From Taxillus chinensis (Eukaryota; Streptophyta; Magnoliopsida; Santalales; Loranthaceae): 64,000 nucleotides of DNA. Numbering within the stretch: the stretch's first letter is position 1; each line of letters opens with the position of its first letter. The position numbers and the translations under genes are program-made. Location: positions 16,688,403 through 16,752,402 of the forward strand of contig CM042084.1 of the NCBI GenBank assembly GCA_023512835.1, in the 5' to 3' direction. Below the pieces are notes generated by a model that was given only the letters and a program-made list of their open reading frames with translations, made no database searches and was not told the origin of the DNA. Below, in pieces: positions 12,001 through 23,707 of the stretch.

Positions 12001-12364
12001 TCCAAGCATTTCTCATTTGACATCCCTATGTTGGTTGAACTTATCAAATAATCACTTGGTAGGGGAAATACCAATGGGACCTCAACTTCAAAGGCTACCC
12101 GCCTCTGGTTTTAGTGGAAATAAACTTTGTGGATCTCCACTCCCCAACAATTGCAGCAATTCAAGTTCATCAATGGAATTTACAAGTCAACAAGGAAAAG
12201 TAAAAGATGGAGTGGCAGTTGGAGGAGTTTATGTGAGTATGGCCATTGGATTTATTGTGGGATTTTGGATTGTGTGGTTTCCTTTGATCTTCAGCAAGTC
12301 TTGGAGATGGTTCTATTTCATGTCAATAGATAGCCTGTGGAAAAGAATTGCTGCTTGTTGTTAA
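9022..12364 (+). CDS. LRR receptor-like protein, EIX2/HcrVf type, with one frameshift
   Basis: Predicted plasma-membrane immune receptor without a kinase. The first frame (9022-9732) gives a signal peptide (residues 1-29; Met at 9037 is an alternative start) and an LRRNT domain with the DCCLWDGVAC motif (residues 64-73). The second frame continues to 12364 with more than two dozen LRRs, an island-like segment (NNFTAMI to TKGNGWVYTSN) and four further LRRs. A TM helix near residues 1069-1091 has a GFIVG (GxxxG) motif, and the tail is 22 residues. The two frames are split by a C8 run at 9721-9728 where the paralogue at 30944 has seven bases (cccgccc). Ignoring one C gives 1113 residues with no intron. 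RLPs of this type usually pair with SOBIR1-like kinases (family knowledge). The frameshift may be real or an assembly error. Confidence 0.85.
9840..10660 (+). repeat. 72-bp and 144-bp tandem repeats inside the RLP
   Basis: Two near-identical 24-residue LRRs (IPVGLxNxTRL) lie at about 9850-9990. About eight IPESIGNLSSL-type LRRs lie at about 10110-10660. In the second set, pairs alternate between LHGPIP and LNGPIP endings, giving a 48-residue (144-bp) higher-order unit repeated about three times. This suggests recent expansion by unequal exchange. Confidence 0.75.
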
Positions 12365-12735
12365 TTCAATTTGCAGTTTTTTTATCATGATTATATATCA
12401 TGATTTTAAAATAAATTTGTATATGTTGGTTCAAAGCAATATCTATCATTTGTAATGTTGTCTATATTTATCTCTATATATGGAGTGTTTGGGGTAGACC
12501 AAATTAAACATGTGGCTTTATTTTACCCTACATTTGTAATTTTGAAAACATAATTAACCAAAGCTTCATTTTACTGCTATATCATTGGTCTATTTCTGAT
12601 ATAAAACCTAAAACTCGAGACATGCGTGCTTTTTACTCTCTATAAACGCCGCTCTCTTCTCTCTTCTCACTGCGTCTCTTTGTTTCTGATATTCACCATG
12701 CAATAGAAACAGTTACCCTATCTAATTACGCGGAC
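12365..12735 (+). other. RLP 3' flanking block, copy 1
   Basis: This block resembles 21517-21885 and 40904-41275, each placed directly after an RLP stop codon. It starts with 'ttcaatttg.agttttttta', continues with 'atgattatatatcatgatttta', and ends near 'ctgatattcac.atg.aata'. It probably holds the 3'UTR. The three copies show that whole gene-plus-flank units were duplicated. Confidence 0.75.
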
Positions 12736-14181
12736 AATATCACCGATGCTTTTTTCTTCACACCATGGCTTCGATTTTTTTTTTTATGCAGTTAAATGTC
12801 TTTTTGTGTTACTTTAATTTCAGTTGTTATTTTGGGCACATTCATCACAATGTCAAGTTCTAGATCTAATTAAGTGGCCTTCCAAGCTTTAGGCAATCCG
12901 AAAATAAAATCCTCCATCAAAGATTTTTTGTTGTTGTTTCTAATTTGTTTGATATTGAAATATATGAGGATGGCTTTAATACTGCAATATGGTGTGAATT
13001 GTTAAAAGTAATAAGAAATAAAATTTGTGATGAATTTTTATTTTAAGATGTTAGTACGATGTGTATGATCGATGCACTGGCTTTTGAGTCTTTTACCAAT
13101 GCTACAATGTCATAACGCAGTGCACAACACAAAAGAGGGAAGATATATAGGAATGAGAAAGAACATATATTAATTCTTCTACGTTGACTCAAGACCGAAA
13201 ATCCAACTCTAACCAGTACAAAATTAAAGTAGAAATATTAAAGTCTTTACAGAACTTTAAATAGCTAGTCTCGAAACTATGGCATCAATATTGGACGTAT
13301 CGCGGGGAAAACAAAAGTTAGACAAGTGATATATCATATCCCTTATTCCATAATTTCGTTCCGTGCTGATTCCTAAGAACAGTACATTGGGAAATAATTA
13401 AATTGAACATCAGCGCGCCGATTCTGCCAACAAATGAACAAAAGTTGCTTCATGGCACATAGCATACATATTTGCAAAACTCCAGCCACTGTGTTGAAGA
13501 TGATTGATGGGGCCTCAATGTTAGCAAACTATCAAACACAGAGGATGCTTGAAAATCCATCGAAGATCCGTCCAATAGCCAAGATTTTTGTTTTTTTTTT
13601 AAATGGGCTTGTGGGGAAACAGAAACGAAAATTTCAATGCTGCAATTCTTCTATGTTGCTACAAGAATTTTCAATGACTTTCTAGGCTGATCATAAGCAT
13701 GTAGACAATTTGATATAAAAGGAAAAACTTATTATCAGAATACACAGTCATTCAGTCATTCTCTTTTTATCAAATATGCCATTTATTGTTATTTTAAAAA
13801 AATTCTTAAAACAATATATAAAGGATGTCACAAATTGTTTTTTCTTGTCTTCAAATTTTCATTTTGCCATCGTCATCTAAAATAAAGACAAAAATTGTTG
13901 ATTTATTTATTATTATTTTTTAAAAAAACTAATACAACTAACTCCCTACCCTATCCAATACCCTCCACACTTAATTTCTCCACCAAAAAGGAGGGAGCCT
14001 TGACATTTTTGAAAATTGAATAATTATTTATTTTGTAGAATTGGCATGACATATGCCATTTAGTTTTCTTCACTTTACATGAACTGTCAACATAGTGAGT
14101 TTGAAACCCCTTCATATTGCGGCTTCATTAATGAATGAGGGACCAAACTAGTGTAGCAAAAAAGTTTACTATACATTCATA

Positions 14182-14236
<55 letters not shown>

Positions 14237-15143
14237 TGCAAAAAATTATAAAATTGAACTTGACCCAGCCTACAGCTTTTGGCAATGCGTTTTGGGTTGG
14301 AAACGAGTCATACCACTCCAGTAAAATAAATAATTATTTAATTTTCAAAAACTACAAAGTTAACAAATTGCCGATTTACGTGGCAAGGAATATAAAAAAT
14401 AATGACTTAAAAAAAAACTCTAACCACGAAACAAATTATAACAAAATTCAATGATTGTTGTGAATGTACAGGGTTTGGTGACTTATCGGGGGGACGGCTC
14501 TTGGACTTAATCGATTCATAAAAGCACCATAGTTGAATGGTAACCGTGAACAATGAAATCAGACACAATTTTTTTAATGTAATTGTTCACTGTTTAATTT
14601 CCAAGTCAGTGGAGGCAGGACTTTAAAAGGCCTCGTAATGAAGTTTATAGTTTTCGTTTGTTTGTGTTGGTTCATGCCTTCACGGTAGTTATCCCGTATT
14701 TGAGGGGGCAGGAATTTTTGAAATGAAGTAATAAACTTTTGACGTAACGTTATGAATATTTTATATTTGAGCGCACTTATTTTTATGAATGATTTGTCGA
14801 CGAAACAGTTGCACATACGGAATCAAAAAAAAATTTACTGAATAAAATTATAATAAAATTGATTATGAAATATGGTTTGTTGTTGCATTCGTTCTTATTT
14901 TTTCAATCTTTTTGCTACCCTTGAAAATCTCTTCAGGTTTCAGCTTTGTACTATTGTATCTGTCCATGAATTTAGAGATTTTAATCTCACGATTATTATT
15001 TTTTGGGCCTATAATCTTCTATATATATTTTTTTGGGTGAACTATGTCCTTGGTAAGATTGTATCTAGGTATTTTTACATAACATAAGTGCATGTTTAGA
15101 TGCTTTACGAAAAACCTGTCCATTGATTTGGAGTATTTGCGGG
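12736..15143. other. Intergenic stretch, no gene
   Basis: Short frames at 13434-13685, 14233-14454 and 14872-15087 have no recognisable product. An (AT)n microsatellite lies at about 14186-14234. Confidence 0.55.
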
Positions 15144-15678
15144 TAGGACTGCAAACGAACCGAACCGAGCCAGTAGTAGTAAGGTGTTGAACATGTTCGT
15201 TACTATTCTTTAATGAACCGAACCGAACACGAGCCTTAAATTATGATGTTCATGAACTGTTCACAAATGTTCTTTGTTGTTCACTTAACGGTTCACGAAC
15301 GTTCATGTACGTATGTTCACAAACGCTTACGAATACAATTATAAAATCATAAAAAATTATAAATAATTATATTAATAGTAAACAAATAAATTGAAAACAT
15401 ATATATTTTATTTAATAATAATATAAATTATATATTTATTAAATTATATTTAATAAAAATATATTTATATTTAATAAAATAACTTTTATACATATTAATT
15501 GATTTGTTAATCTCTTGTTCATAAATAATTTCCACATGAACGTTCACGAATATGTTCACGAATATAACGGTGTTTGCGAACTGTTCACGAATGGTACTAT
15601 TCATTAACGAACGAACATAAACGATATTTTATCGAGTCACAAGTTTATTCATGAATGTTTAGTTCATTTACAACACTA
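15144..15678. mobile_element. Non-autonomous hAT-type element
   Basis: The 535-bp element starts TAGGACTGCAAACGAAC and ends GTTCATTTACAACACTA. These are imperfect terminal inverted repeats of the usual plant hAT form (12 of 17 match). It is flanked by perfect 8-bp target duplications TTTGCGGG at 15136-15143 and 15679-15686. The interior is rich in 'gttcacgaac' repeats and has no transposase. Confidence 0.85.
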
Positions 15679-15686
15679 TTTGCGGG

Positions 15687-18600
15687 CATAGATGACTAGC
15701 TAGTAGGGAAGGGACCTTATGTTATGTTATGTTTTGTCATATTATTGATAGCTACTGGCTAATCTGTATGTATTTGATTATGTTTAAGAGTAGAAACAAA
15801 AAATTAAGAAATAAAATGGCCAAAATCTTAGGTTGGTTTGGATGTTTTTTTTTTCCATGTAGTTTTTAGATCTATTATACTATGCTATCTTGTTTTGGCA
15901 TTTTAATCTCTATTTAGCATATCCATGTCCACGTTTCGGCCTGGTTTTTGATCTCGTAGTCTTTGACGTGTTTTCACCATCTAGTTTTTCACGTTTGTCG
16001 CTGCTTTGTATTTATGGGTTTGGACGGCTCAGTGTATTATTGTGTTCTGTTTTTCTGACCTTGTCTTTGGTATTTAGCCATTAAATTTTGATTTTGGCCA
16101 TTATGGGCTTATATCAATATGTTTTAATACGTTTTTATGTGCTTTGTATAGAATGTTTTTTTTGTAAATAAATAAATTCTAGGAGCAAATAAATTTTAGG
16201 AGCCTCATTGTTAGCTAAAATTTAGAAAAAAAAAACTGCGTAATTTTGGAGCCATATTTGGTATCGGATTTTGAATATGCTAGAATGAACTCTGCAGTCA
16301 AATCAATTTGGTCTATGGATAAATCAATGTGTCTTTGTTTTTTGTTTTAGAAAGGAAAAGAAATTTGTTGTGTTTCACTTTCAGTTTGGAGATTGGATGT
16401 ATGCTTTTTGGGTATTGAATTCTATCCATTCTGGTTAATATGGTAGCACCGTTTTTCCTAATGGAAAGATGAATTTGGAAGCCGCTTTTTGGGTATCTAT
16501 AAGCTGTTGAAATTCGTATCAATGCATCACTCTCTCCATTGCTATGCTTTCCTACCATACGTTCTCTTATTGTCATTGTATTGATGAGTTGACTTTTTCG
16601 AGCTGCGAATTGCAATCCTCTCTTATTTTTCAAGTGCTTAGTTTTCAGTGTCGTAATCAATAAAGAAAATTGGTGGGGAAAAGATGTTTGTATGATTGAT
16701 AGAGGAAAAGCTAGTTTCAACTGCACAATTCATGGCGCCAAGCGTATGTAAGAGGAACACAGCTGGCTGGATTGTGCAGAGGATATGGAAACAATCAGTG
16801 GTTATCATCATCACCTGGTGACCATTCATTCAATAACATGGTTGATTATGAACTTTTGATTTGTTGGTTTCCATTAATGTGGTGAACAGCTTGCATTTAT
16901 TTTCCTAAGTGGGTTATCATCACCATGTTTGTTTATATAGCCTGAAATAGCTGTTTTAAGTTTTGGTTTCCATAGTAGCCAATAACATGACTGATTATCA
17001 GATTATGACCTTTTGATTTGTGCGTTTCAACGATTCCTCATCTTCTTCATGATTCTATAGCAGTAAATTCATCTTCTTATTTTATTTTATTTATCTTTAT
17101 TTTTATTTTTATGACTCTCCATATGTTTTTTTAATTATCTCTCCTGGTCTGCTAATATATGGATGTGTGCTACATCATCCCTGAGTAATCCATGTAGACA
17201 TCAGGCGTAATTTGCAGATCTAATAAATATATATAGCCAAGTTGCCGTCGATAATTGAATCATGGTTGTCTTCTTTGTTTGTAGGGAAATTGATACGAAA
17301 ACTAAGACGTGGTCTAGCACTAGCTATAGACCAAGAGGCTTAGGCTCAAGGCAAAAGCATATGATGAAGTTGCAGTGGACTAAAGGAGTCACCAACCACT
17401 TAAATATGGGAAGTTGCTGCTACACAAGTGGTCAGATACTAGTTTATTGCTATTCATAAGATACATTGACCCAATAACCAAGAAAAATGAGTAGAGTTGC
17501 TAGTGGAGTGGTGATTTGTTTGTAGGAGCCTGATGTAATTGGAATCTTTTTTTTTTTTTTTTGAATATTTCCCCTTGTTTTGGATGTTTTGTCGACAAGT
17601 TATTGTTACTTTATGGTGTACTTCCATTCAACAGTAATATCTGTACAAATATTGATATTACTAGAAGGCCTTGGAATAAGAAAAAATTAGTGTATGTCCA
17701 AATATAGCTCCTATACAATTAAAACATTTACCAATGCCTAAATCAAAAGAACAATGTTAACAAAACTAAGTGGATCATTTGACATTTTCCTCTATACCAC
17801 ACCAACTTTAGACATTAAAAAAAAGGTTCTATCTTTGCAACTGAATCCTTTTCATCTCCAACTTCCCATTAAAAAAACTGAGACTTTCCAAAAGCAAACT
17901 GATGCAGTTTCATCACTTCCACATAACTCGTAAGACATCTGTTGCTACACCGTCTAATGTTGTTGGATTGTCTCAATGTCCAGCCCTTTGAGGTTCACAA
18001 CTGCCTCTACGTGCCATTTGTGCAACTTTTGTAGCTTGGAAACCATCCATCCATGTATCAATTATATTTTAATCGTGCAACAAATGCGTGTTCCAATTAC
18101 ATCAATGATTTTACACTTATGTTTCCTGCATCAATCAATACAAAAAAATTGTTTTGCATAGACATGAATGTGGGCAGTACTTGTTTTGATGAAGGACATC
18201 ATAACGTAATCATAGAAATTATCATATAAATTGATGCAATTGTTACAATGACATCATAACCCCCCTAGGAAAATATATGCATAGATATCCCAACTCTTGA
18301 GGAATATATGGGTGTAAAGATTTTTTTTTGAATTCATTTATTTAATCTCCTCATTTCAATTTCTTGTCTGTCATATGATCTGCTTGTATTGTGTTGGTTG
18401 TTTCATCGTGATAATATGCAAATGTCTGTCATTTTAATTTGTTTTACTATTCCAGCAGATAACCAAAAGATAACTATTTCCAGCGTGCATTTTGTATCTT
18501 ACGATTCTGATTGAGGTTTCATTCTACTTGTTGCTTCAGTTGCTAATTGGGAAAAAGAAGAAGAAGAAATTAGAAAAAAGCTTCAAACTTTTTGTTGGTT

Positions 18601-18900
18601 ATGCAGTGCAACTTGTTATAATTACGTAGACCTGGCAAGGTATAACTTAAACCGGTTAGCCCCATGCATATTCATCACTAACTGCGTCAATTACCCATGA
18701 AAAACACAGTGCACACATAACTAATCAAAACGAAAGACACAAACACAATGAACGCATCGCTACACAAAATCGAAATCACAAAATCTCTAATTTCCAGCTG
18801 AATATTTACGGGTTTAATTCATGGAAAATTCAAAAACGAAATCTCTAACTTTCACCACAATATTTTCAGCCGAAAATCTAGGGTTTCTGGTCATAGCAAA
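15687..18900. other. Intergenic stretch, no gene recognised
   Basis: Frames at 16313-16726 (-), 17262-17459 (+) and 17976-18161 (+) have no recognisable product. A T-rich run lies at 17546-17561. The region 18640-18900 looks like leader or intron sequence but nothing firm can be assigned. Confidence 0.5.
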
Positions 18901-18944
18901 TCCAATCTTAAATTTGTGTTGTATACCTCGTTCGAGATGAGATG

Positions 18945-19150
18945 GGCGGCGTGGGCGTGCGAGGCGTTGGGGGGGGGGGGGGGGGGGGGGGAGGCGTGGT
19001 CGGGGTGGTCCGGGCGTTCGGGGCGTCGTCTGCGTCGAGGCGAGCGGTGTGGGCGTCGAGGCGTCGGGGGCGTCGTCGAGATCTCGTCGGCGTCGGGGCG
19101 GTCAGCGTCGAGAAGAACTGCCGAGCGTGAGGGCGTGCCACTGCCAGATG
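18945..19150. other. GC-rich low-complexity island with a G23 run
   Basis: This is an abrupt GC-rich block in AT-rich surroundings. It contains a G homopolymer at 18969-18991 and degenerate repeats of 'ggcgtcg' and 'gtcgggg' types. Overlapping frames on both strands are low-complexity (proline- or glycine-rich) and are not taken as genes. Confidence 0.75.
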
Positions 19151-19329
19151 AGTTGAGATGGTCAATTTGGTGTAAACGCGCATGTGTGGATACCAAAATG
19201 GGCACGGATCCTCAACGGTGGTTTTTATTACGGTTCTTTTACGGTAAAACAAAACGTTATGGTTTTGAAAAAAAATAATGAAAATAAAAAAAGCCACACG
19301 CGCACTCTCTCCCTCTAGCATTTTTTTTT

Positions 19330-19775
19330 ACGAGTACTTGGTTGATGATGATAATAAGTTGACACATGTATTTTGGGTTGATGGACTTGCAAAAAAGGCA
19401 TTCTAACATTTTGGTGATGTATTAGTATTTGACACTACTTATAATACTAATCAGTTCTCCTGGTTTTTGCACCATTCACGGGTATAAATCATTATGGGCA
19501 AACAATTAATTTTGGAGCAGGCTTCCTGAAAGATAAGACAACAACATCCTTTATTTGGATATTTCAATCATGGCATCGGGTTATGTGTTCTAAATCACCA
19601 CATATAATAATTACTGATCAAGATCCTGCCATGTCTACAACAATATCTGTTGTGTCTCCAAAAAGCAACCATAAAATTTGCATGTGTCATATCCTGAAAA
19701 AGTTGAGCGATAAACTTAGTGCAAGAGTTATCCAAAGGGGTGATTTTACTATTCCATTTCATCCAAATATATGGA
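19330..19775 (+). pseudogene. FAR1/FRS (MULE transposase domain) gene fragment
   Basis: Three-frame reading recovers the core of the FAR1-related MULE domain in order: KLTHVFWVDGLAKKAF, FGDVLVFDTTYNTNQF, FGAGFLKDKTT, SFIWxFQSWH, IITDQDPAM and HKICMCHILKKLSDKL. FAR1/FRS proteins are transcription factors derived from Mutator-like transposases. Here stops (for example after KKAF) and frameshifts break the frame. The N-terminal zinc finger and the C-terminal SWIM domain are missing. It could equally be a relic of a true MULE transposase. Confidence 0.75.
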
Positions 19776-19847
19776 AATTGAATATTATTGACATTAGCAT
19801 TGTGTTCAATAGGACTTGCAAAAGAATCTAAACCAATACAAACACAT

Positions 19848-20168
19848 GTCGATTATTCCAGCCCTAATTAAAACCCATTTGCAAATCAATGGAAAAACCT
19901 CCCAGTCAATCAATACCCTATTATTCCGGTCCTAATTAAATTCAAACCCAGCAGGAGAGAGATAGAGAGGTTAATGAAAGCAACAGAAAAAGTATCCCTA
20001 AATCCACTCCACCGCAAATCGAAAAAGCCACTGCGTGCAAATAGATGATAACCATGATATCATCGATTATTCTAGCCCTAATTAAAACCCATTTGCAAAT
20101 CAATAGAGGAACCTCCGAGTCAATCAATACCCTATTATTCCAGCCCTAATTAAATTCAAACCTAGCAT
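19848..20168. repeat. Pair of direct repeats of about 104 bp
   Basis: Units at about 19850-19953 and 20063-20166 share 'cgattatt', 'ccctaattaaaacccatttg' and 'gtcaatcaataccctatt'. They are separated by about 110 bases. Function is unknown. Confidence 0.7.
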
Positions 20169-20329
20169 GCTCCTCCATCGACCCACACTTGACCATTCCA
20201 AAAAGAAAACAACAAGATACACTAAAAATCAAAACTTAACTAAATCAATTAAGTGATGAAGTATTCCCGAAGCTCATCATTCACCCACTGCTGCGTTGTC
20301 AATGTTAACACGTCCACATCGGATTCACT

Positions 20330-20780
20330 TGATGTTCTTCTCCATTTGAGGCACCGACCCGGCTCGACCTCGCACCGGCGCCCTGTACGGTGCCACTGCC
20401 ACTCTCCCCGCCAATTTCTCCGACATGGGTGTCTCGTGGTGCGGCCGAGGATTAGGAGCCTCCGGTCTAGATGCGCCAACTTTAGCGCCTTCGAGATCCC
20501 ACAAGGTACCAGGCTAGTGCCGTCTACGAAGAGGATTGCCAGTGTACGAGGACCTGGGCAACTAGTCTTCTCACTACTACACCCTCCCGGGCTACATCCT
20601 CAATGCCTTTGTCATCGGTTTCGCCGCATACGACGCGTCGGATTTGAGCAGCCGAGGTCTTGTCAGCAGGGTTTGTCTCAACACCACGGGCAAGCCGATT
20701 TCGATCTAGTTCCCGGGGTCGCCAGCGTTGATGACTACCGATGAGATGAGAAAATGTGTGGTGTTTCAAGCTGATGGGAA
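20330..20780 (+). pseudogene. DUF1191 family gene fragment
   Basis: Reading across frames gives the conserved core of the plant DUF1191 family in order: ARPRTGALYGATATLPANFSD, VVRxRxxSLxSRxANFSAF, EIPQGTRLVP, YEDLGN, SHYYTLPGY, FAAYDASDLSSRG, LNTTGKPISI and VFQADGKIRL. Several frameshifts and stops separate the pieces, so it is dead. The family is of unknown function, usually secreted or membrane-anchored (family knowledge). The fragment is far more GC-rich than its surroundings. It passes directly at about 20780 into the C-terminal part of an RLP. The family call is from memory of conserved segments. Confidence 0.65.
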
Positions 20781-20784
20781 AATT

Positions 20785-21516
20785 CGCCTTACCTAGAACT
20801 ATCCCGAGATGCTTCAACAACTTTACGGCCATAATTACTCCCCCCAAACTCAAGTTTAGCCGATCGTATAATGTTCATTAATGCAACCATAAGTGATCCA
20901 ATCACAGAGGATGCATTTGTGGTCACAAAGGACAACATTTGGGTATACACCAACAATCTTGGACTTATGACAGCAATGGATCTTTCCAACAATAATTTAA
21001 CAGGATTCATTCCAACCGAATTAACAAGTCTTATAGGCTTGCGATCCTTGAATCTATCAAATAATTTTCTAGTTGGAGAGATTCCACGTGATATTGGTGC
21101 AATGAAATTGATAGAGTCTATTGATGTATCCTGGAAATGAGATTTCAGGCAAAATTCCTCCAAGCATTTCTCTTTTGACATTTCTAAGTTGGTTGAACTT
21201 ATCAAATAATCACTTGGTAGGGAAAATACCAATGGGACCTCAACTTCAAGGGCTTCCTGCCTCTGGTTTTAGTGGGAATGAACTCTGTGGATCCCCACTC
21301 CCCAACAATTGCAGCAATTCAAGTTCATTGATGGAATTTACAAGTCAACAAGGAAAAGTAAATGAAGTGGAAGTTGGAGTTTTTGTGAGTTTGGCTATTG
21401 GATTCATTGTGGGATTTTGGATTGTGTGGCTTCCTTTGTTGTTCATCAAGTCTTGGAGAGCTGTCTATTTCAAGTCAATAGATGGCTTGTGGCAAAGAAT
21501 TGCTGATTGTTGTTAA
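20785..21516 (+). pseudogene. RLP C-terminal fragment
   Basis: Homology to the RLP at 9022 starts abruptly within the island region (IPRCFNNFTA equivalent). It continues through LGLMTAMDLSNNNLTGFIP, the last LRRs, NELCGSPLPNNCSN, a TM segment with GFIVG, and a tail ending IADCC. One extra base near 21127 (gatgtatcctgg against gatgtctctgg in the paralogues) splits it into frames 20871-21140 and 21121-21516. It lacks about the first 60 percent of the gene. The RLP 3' flank follows. The upstream neighbour is the DUF1191 fragment, so this is a chimeric junction. Confidence 0.85.
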
Positions 21517-21885
21517 TTCAATTTGTAATTTTTTTTATAATGATTATATATCATGATTTTACAATAATTTTGTCTGTCGATTCAAAGCAATATTTTATTG
21601 TTTTCATCATCATTTGTACTATTGTCCGTATCTATATATCCCTATATGTAAGAGTATTTTGAGAAGACCAGATGCGTGTTGGGCTTTATTTTACCATACA
21701 TTTTTAATTTTCTAAAAATAATTGACAAATTAAAATTTCATTTTACCATTATATCAATTGTTCTTTTTCTAATATAAAACCTAAACTCGAGACGTGTGCT
21801 TTTTACCCACTTTACTCCTATAAGCGGCACTCTCTTCACGTCGCGTACCTTCGGTTCTGATATTCACTATGTAATATAAATAGTT
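21517..21885 (+). other. RLP 3' flanking block, copy 2
   Basis: Similar to 12365-12735 and 40904-41275, with 'atgattatatatcatgatttta' soon after the stop codon and 'aaacctaaactcgaga' downstream. Confidence 0.75.
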
Positions 21886-21970
21886 TATACACTTGAAGGT
21901 AGCCTATCAAGAAGTGTTAATTCTACCACGCCACAAATTTGTTGAAATGGAATCCTGAGCTTAATTAATT

Positions 21971-22363
21971 CTGTTGTTGATTTAAATGCAACTCTCGACT
22001 GGTCCATGTCGTCAAAAAGAAAAGTGAAGGGGCAAAAATACCATGCTTATTACCTTAAAGGTTCAAGCCTTAGACTCCCTGACTTTAGCCAAACTGCAGA
22101 GAAAGGTCTCAAAGTGGAGGCTTCAGATAGATTAGCGGAGTGGATATCTTTTGACGAGAAAAAGCGGAGTTGGAATGATTCTGCAATAGGGATAATGCTT
22201 TAGAAGTTTATGTTTCTCAGGCTAGTGGAAGTGGAGCCTTAAAGAGTAATATGTCTAAGTAGAGTTTGAGTGGCTGGTGTGCTTCTAGCCTTTTCGGATC
22301 TTTTATTTGTTTTCGTGTAGCGTTTTTTTCATTTGAATTTAATAAATAACTTCATTAAAAAAA
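21971..22363 (+). pseudogene. PolyA-tailed retrocopy of an unidentified transcript
   Basis: The insert ends in 'aataaataacttcatt' followed by an A7 run at 22357-22363. It is flanked by an imperfect direct repeat: tcctgagcttaattaatt at 21953-21970 and tcccgagcttaataatt at 22364-22380. This is the pattern of LINE-mediated retroposition. It contains a 65-codon frame (22006-22203, MSSKRKVKGQ to SAIGIML) that looks like the C-terminal end of a real protein (YYLKGSSLRLPDF, ASDRLAEWISF). The source gene is not recognised. Confidence 0.6.
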
Positions 22364-22380
22364 TCCCGAGCTTAATAATT

Positions 22381-23245
22381 TCATTGTCATGGTTAGCTCA
22401 ACTAAGGCTAATAGCATTTCAAATCGGTGGTTAGATACGAGAACAACCAGCCACGTTTACAACAACTTACTGCTTCTAGTCATAAGGACAAAGTGACATT
22501 TTTTTGATATATATCAAAATAAAACTATTAAGTTAAACTAAACCTGTTTTAATTTCAATAAATTAGGGAATTAAATCATTAAGTTAAAATTATATAATCG
22601 CAATCAAAATTATATTTTTTCGTCAGCGGCGGTAAAGAATTATAGACATGCCATCATGACTCGAATATTAAATTTTCGTATTCATCATTCGAGCAAGATT
22701 TTAAAAGAAAGAAAATTCTAGGCGCAGGACACCCTCCCAACCATTGAATGAACACTAAAAAAATTTACAAAGAAAATAATGTCAATCCAACTTAGAAATG
22801 AAATGATGCCCTGCGATTTACCTGCATAACCTATGTACGTAGCAGATCCTTATATAAACTTCAGACAGATAAACAATCAATATCATACACAATTATTTAA
22901 GGTAATTAATTATTCATTGTTTTCCGTGTTTGTTGGGGCAGGAGGTTATAAGAACTTGTGATAAAGTCTAGACGTGATGAATACTGCGGATTCGAAAGTC
23001 TAAGTCTTCGTTTGTTTCAGTTCATGGTTATCTCGTATGTAGGGGAGGACTTTGGGAAATAGTAAAAGAAGACGTGACTTGATGAAGATGTCTTACTCTG
23101 TTTGATACCGTAATGATTTATAAAACTTTTAACACTTTTCGTAATTCTAATGTCTTGCTCTGTTTCCCATTGCTACTTCAATGGGAAATTTGTTTGGGGC
23201 ACTAATTCACTAAATATTTGTCCGAGGAAATAATAACCGGATCGC
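22381..23245. repeat. Segmental duplication block 1, copy B
   Basis: Similar to 1-870, including the RLP upstream module at about 22915-22995. No gene. Confidence 0.8.
22915..22995 (+). promoter_or_regulatory. RLP upstream module, copy 5 (orphan)
   Basis: Matches the module at 521 and 30466 (ttttccgtgtttgttggggc, then 'gacgtgatgaatactgcggattc'). No RLP start follows before the solo LTR. Confidence 0.45.
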
Positions 23246-23707
23246 ATGTATGTTCTTGATTAGCATTAAATTGATTTAGCAGACGATGACACTTTCACTA
23301 TAAGAAATCAGGCATTTCATAAGACATAAAATATGTTATCATGGGATACCGTAAGACTTTTTGAGATGTTAGATCAGCTTTGCATATGAAATTCCTCTAC
23401 CTTTTCTTTTGGTAACACTTTTTTTGTGTTACAATTATCAGTTACAATAGATCATATAATATAACTTTTTTTGTGTTATGAAAAGTAGGAAACATACAAT
23501 AAGCCAAACAGGCCTAACACATAAAAAAACTTATTGTAGATGACAGAAATATGATAAACCATTCTTAAATGCTTACGATTATTGGTTATAATTTCACAAA
23601 TACATATACACTATAAAAACAATCAATATTCAAAGAAACCAAACTATCCAAAATGTTATTAACATCTGCCCACATCGAGAAATAGTATTATGAAGTATTA
23701 TAACCGT

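Noticed and set aside
13434..13685. An 83-codon + strand frame
   Set aside because: Low similarity to anything recognised and placed in AT-rich intergenic DNA.
17262..17459. A 65-codon + strand frame
   Set aside because: No recognisable product, no homologous copy in the window and no clear promoter or splice context.
18891..19321. Overlapping proline- and glycine-rich frames on both strands
   Set aside because: They come from the GC-rich low-complexity island and its G23 run. There is no domain, and codon content follows the repeat.
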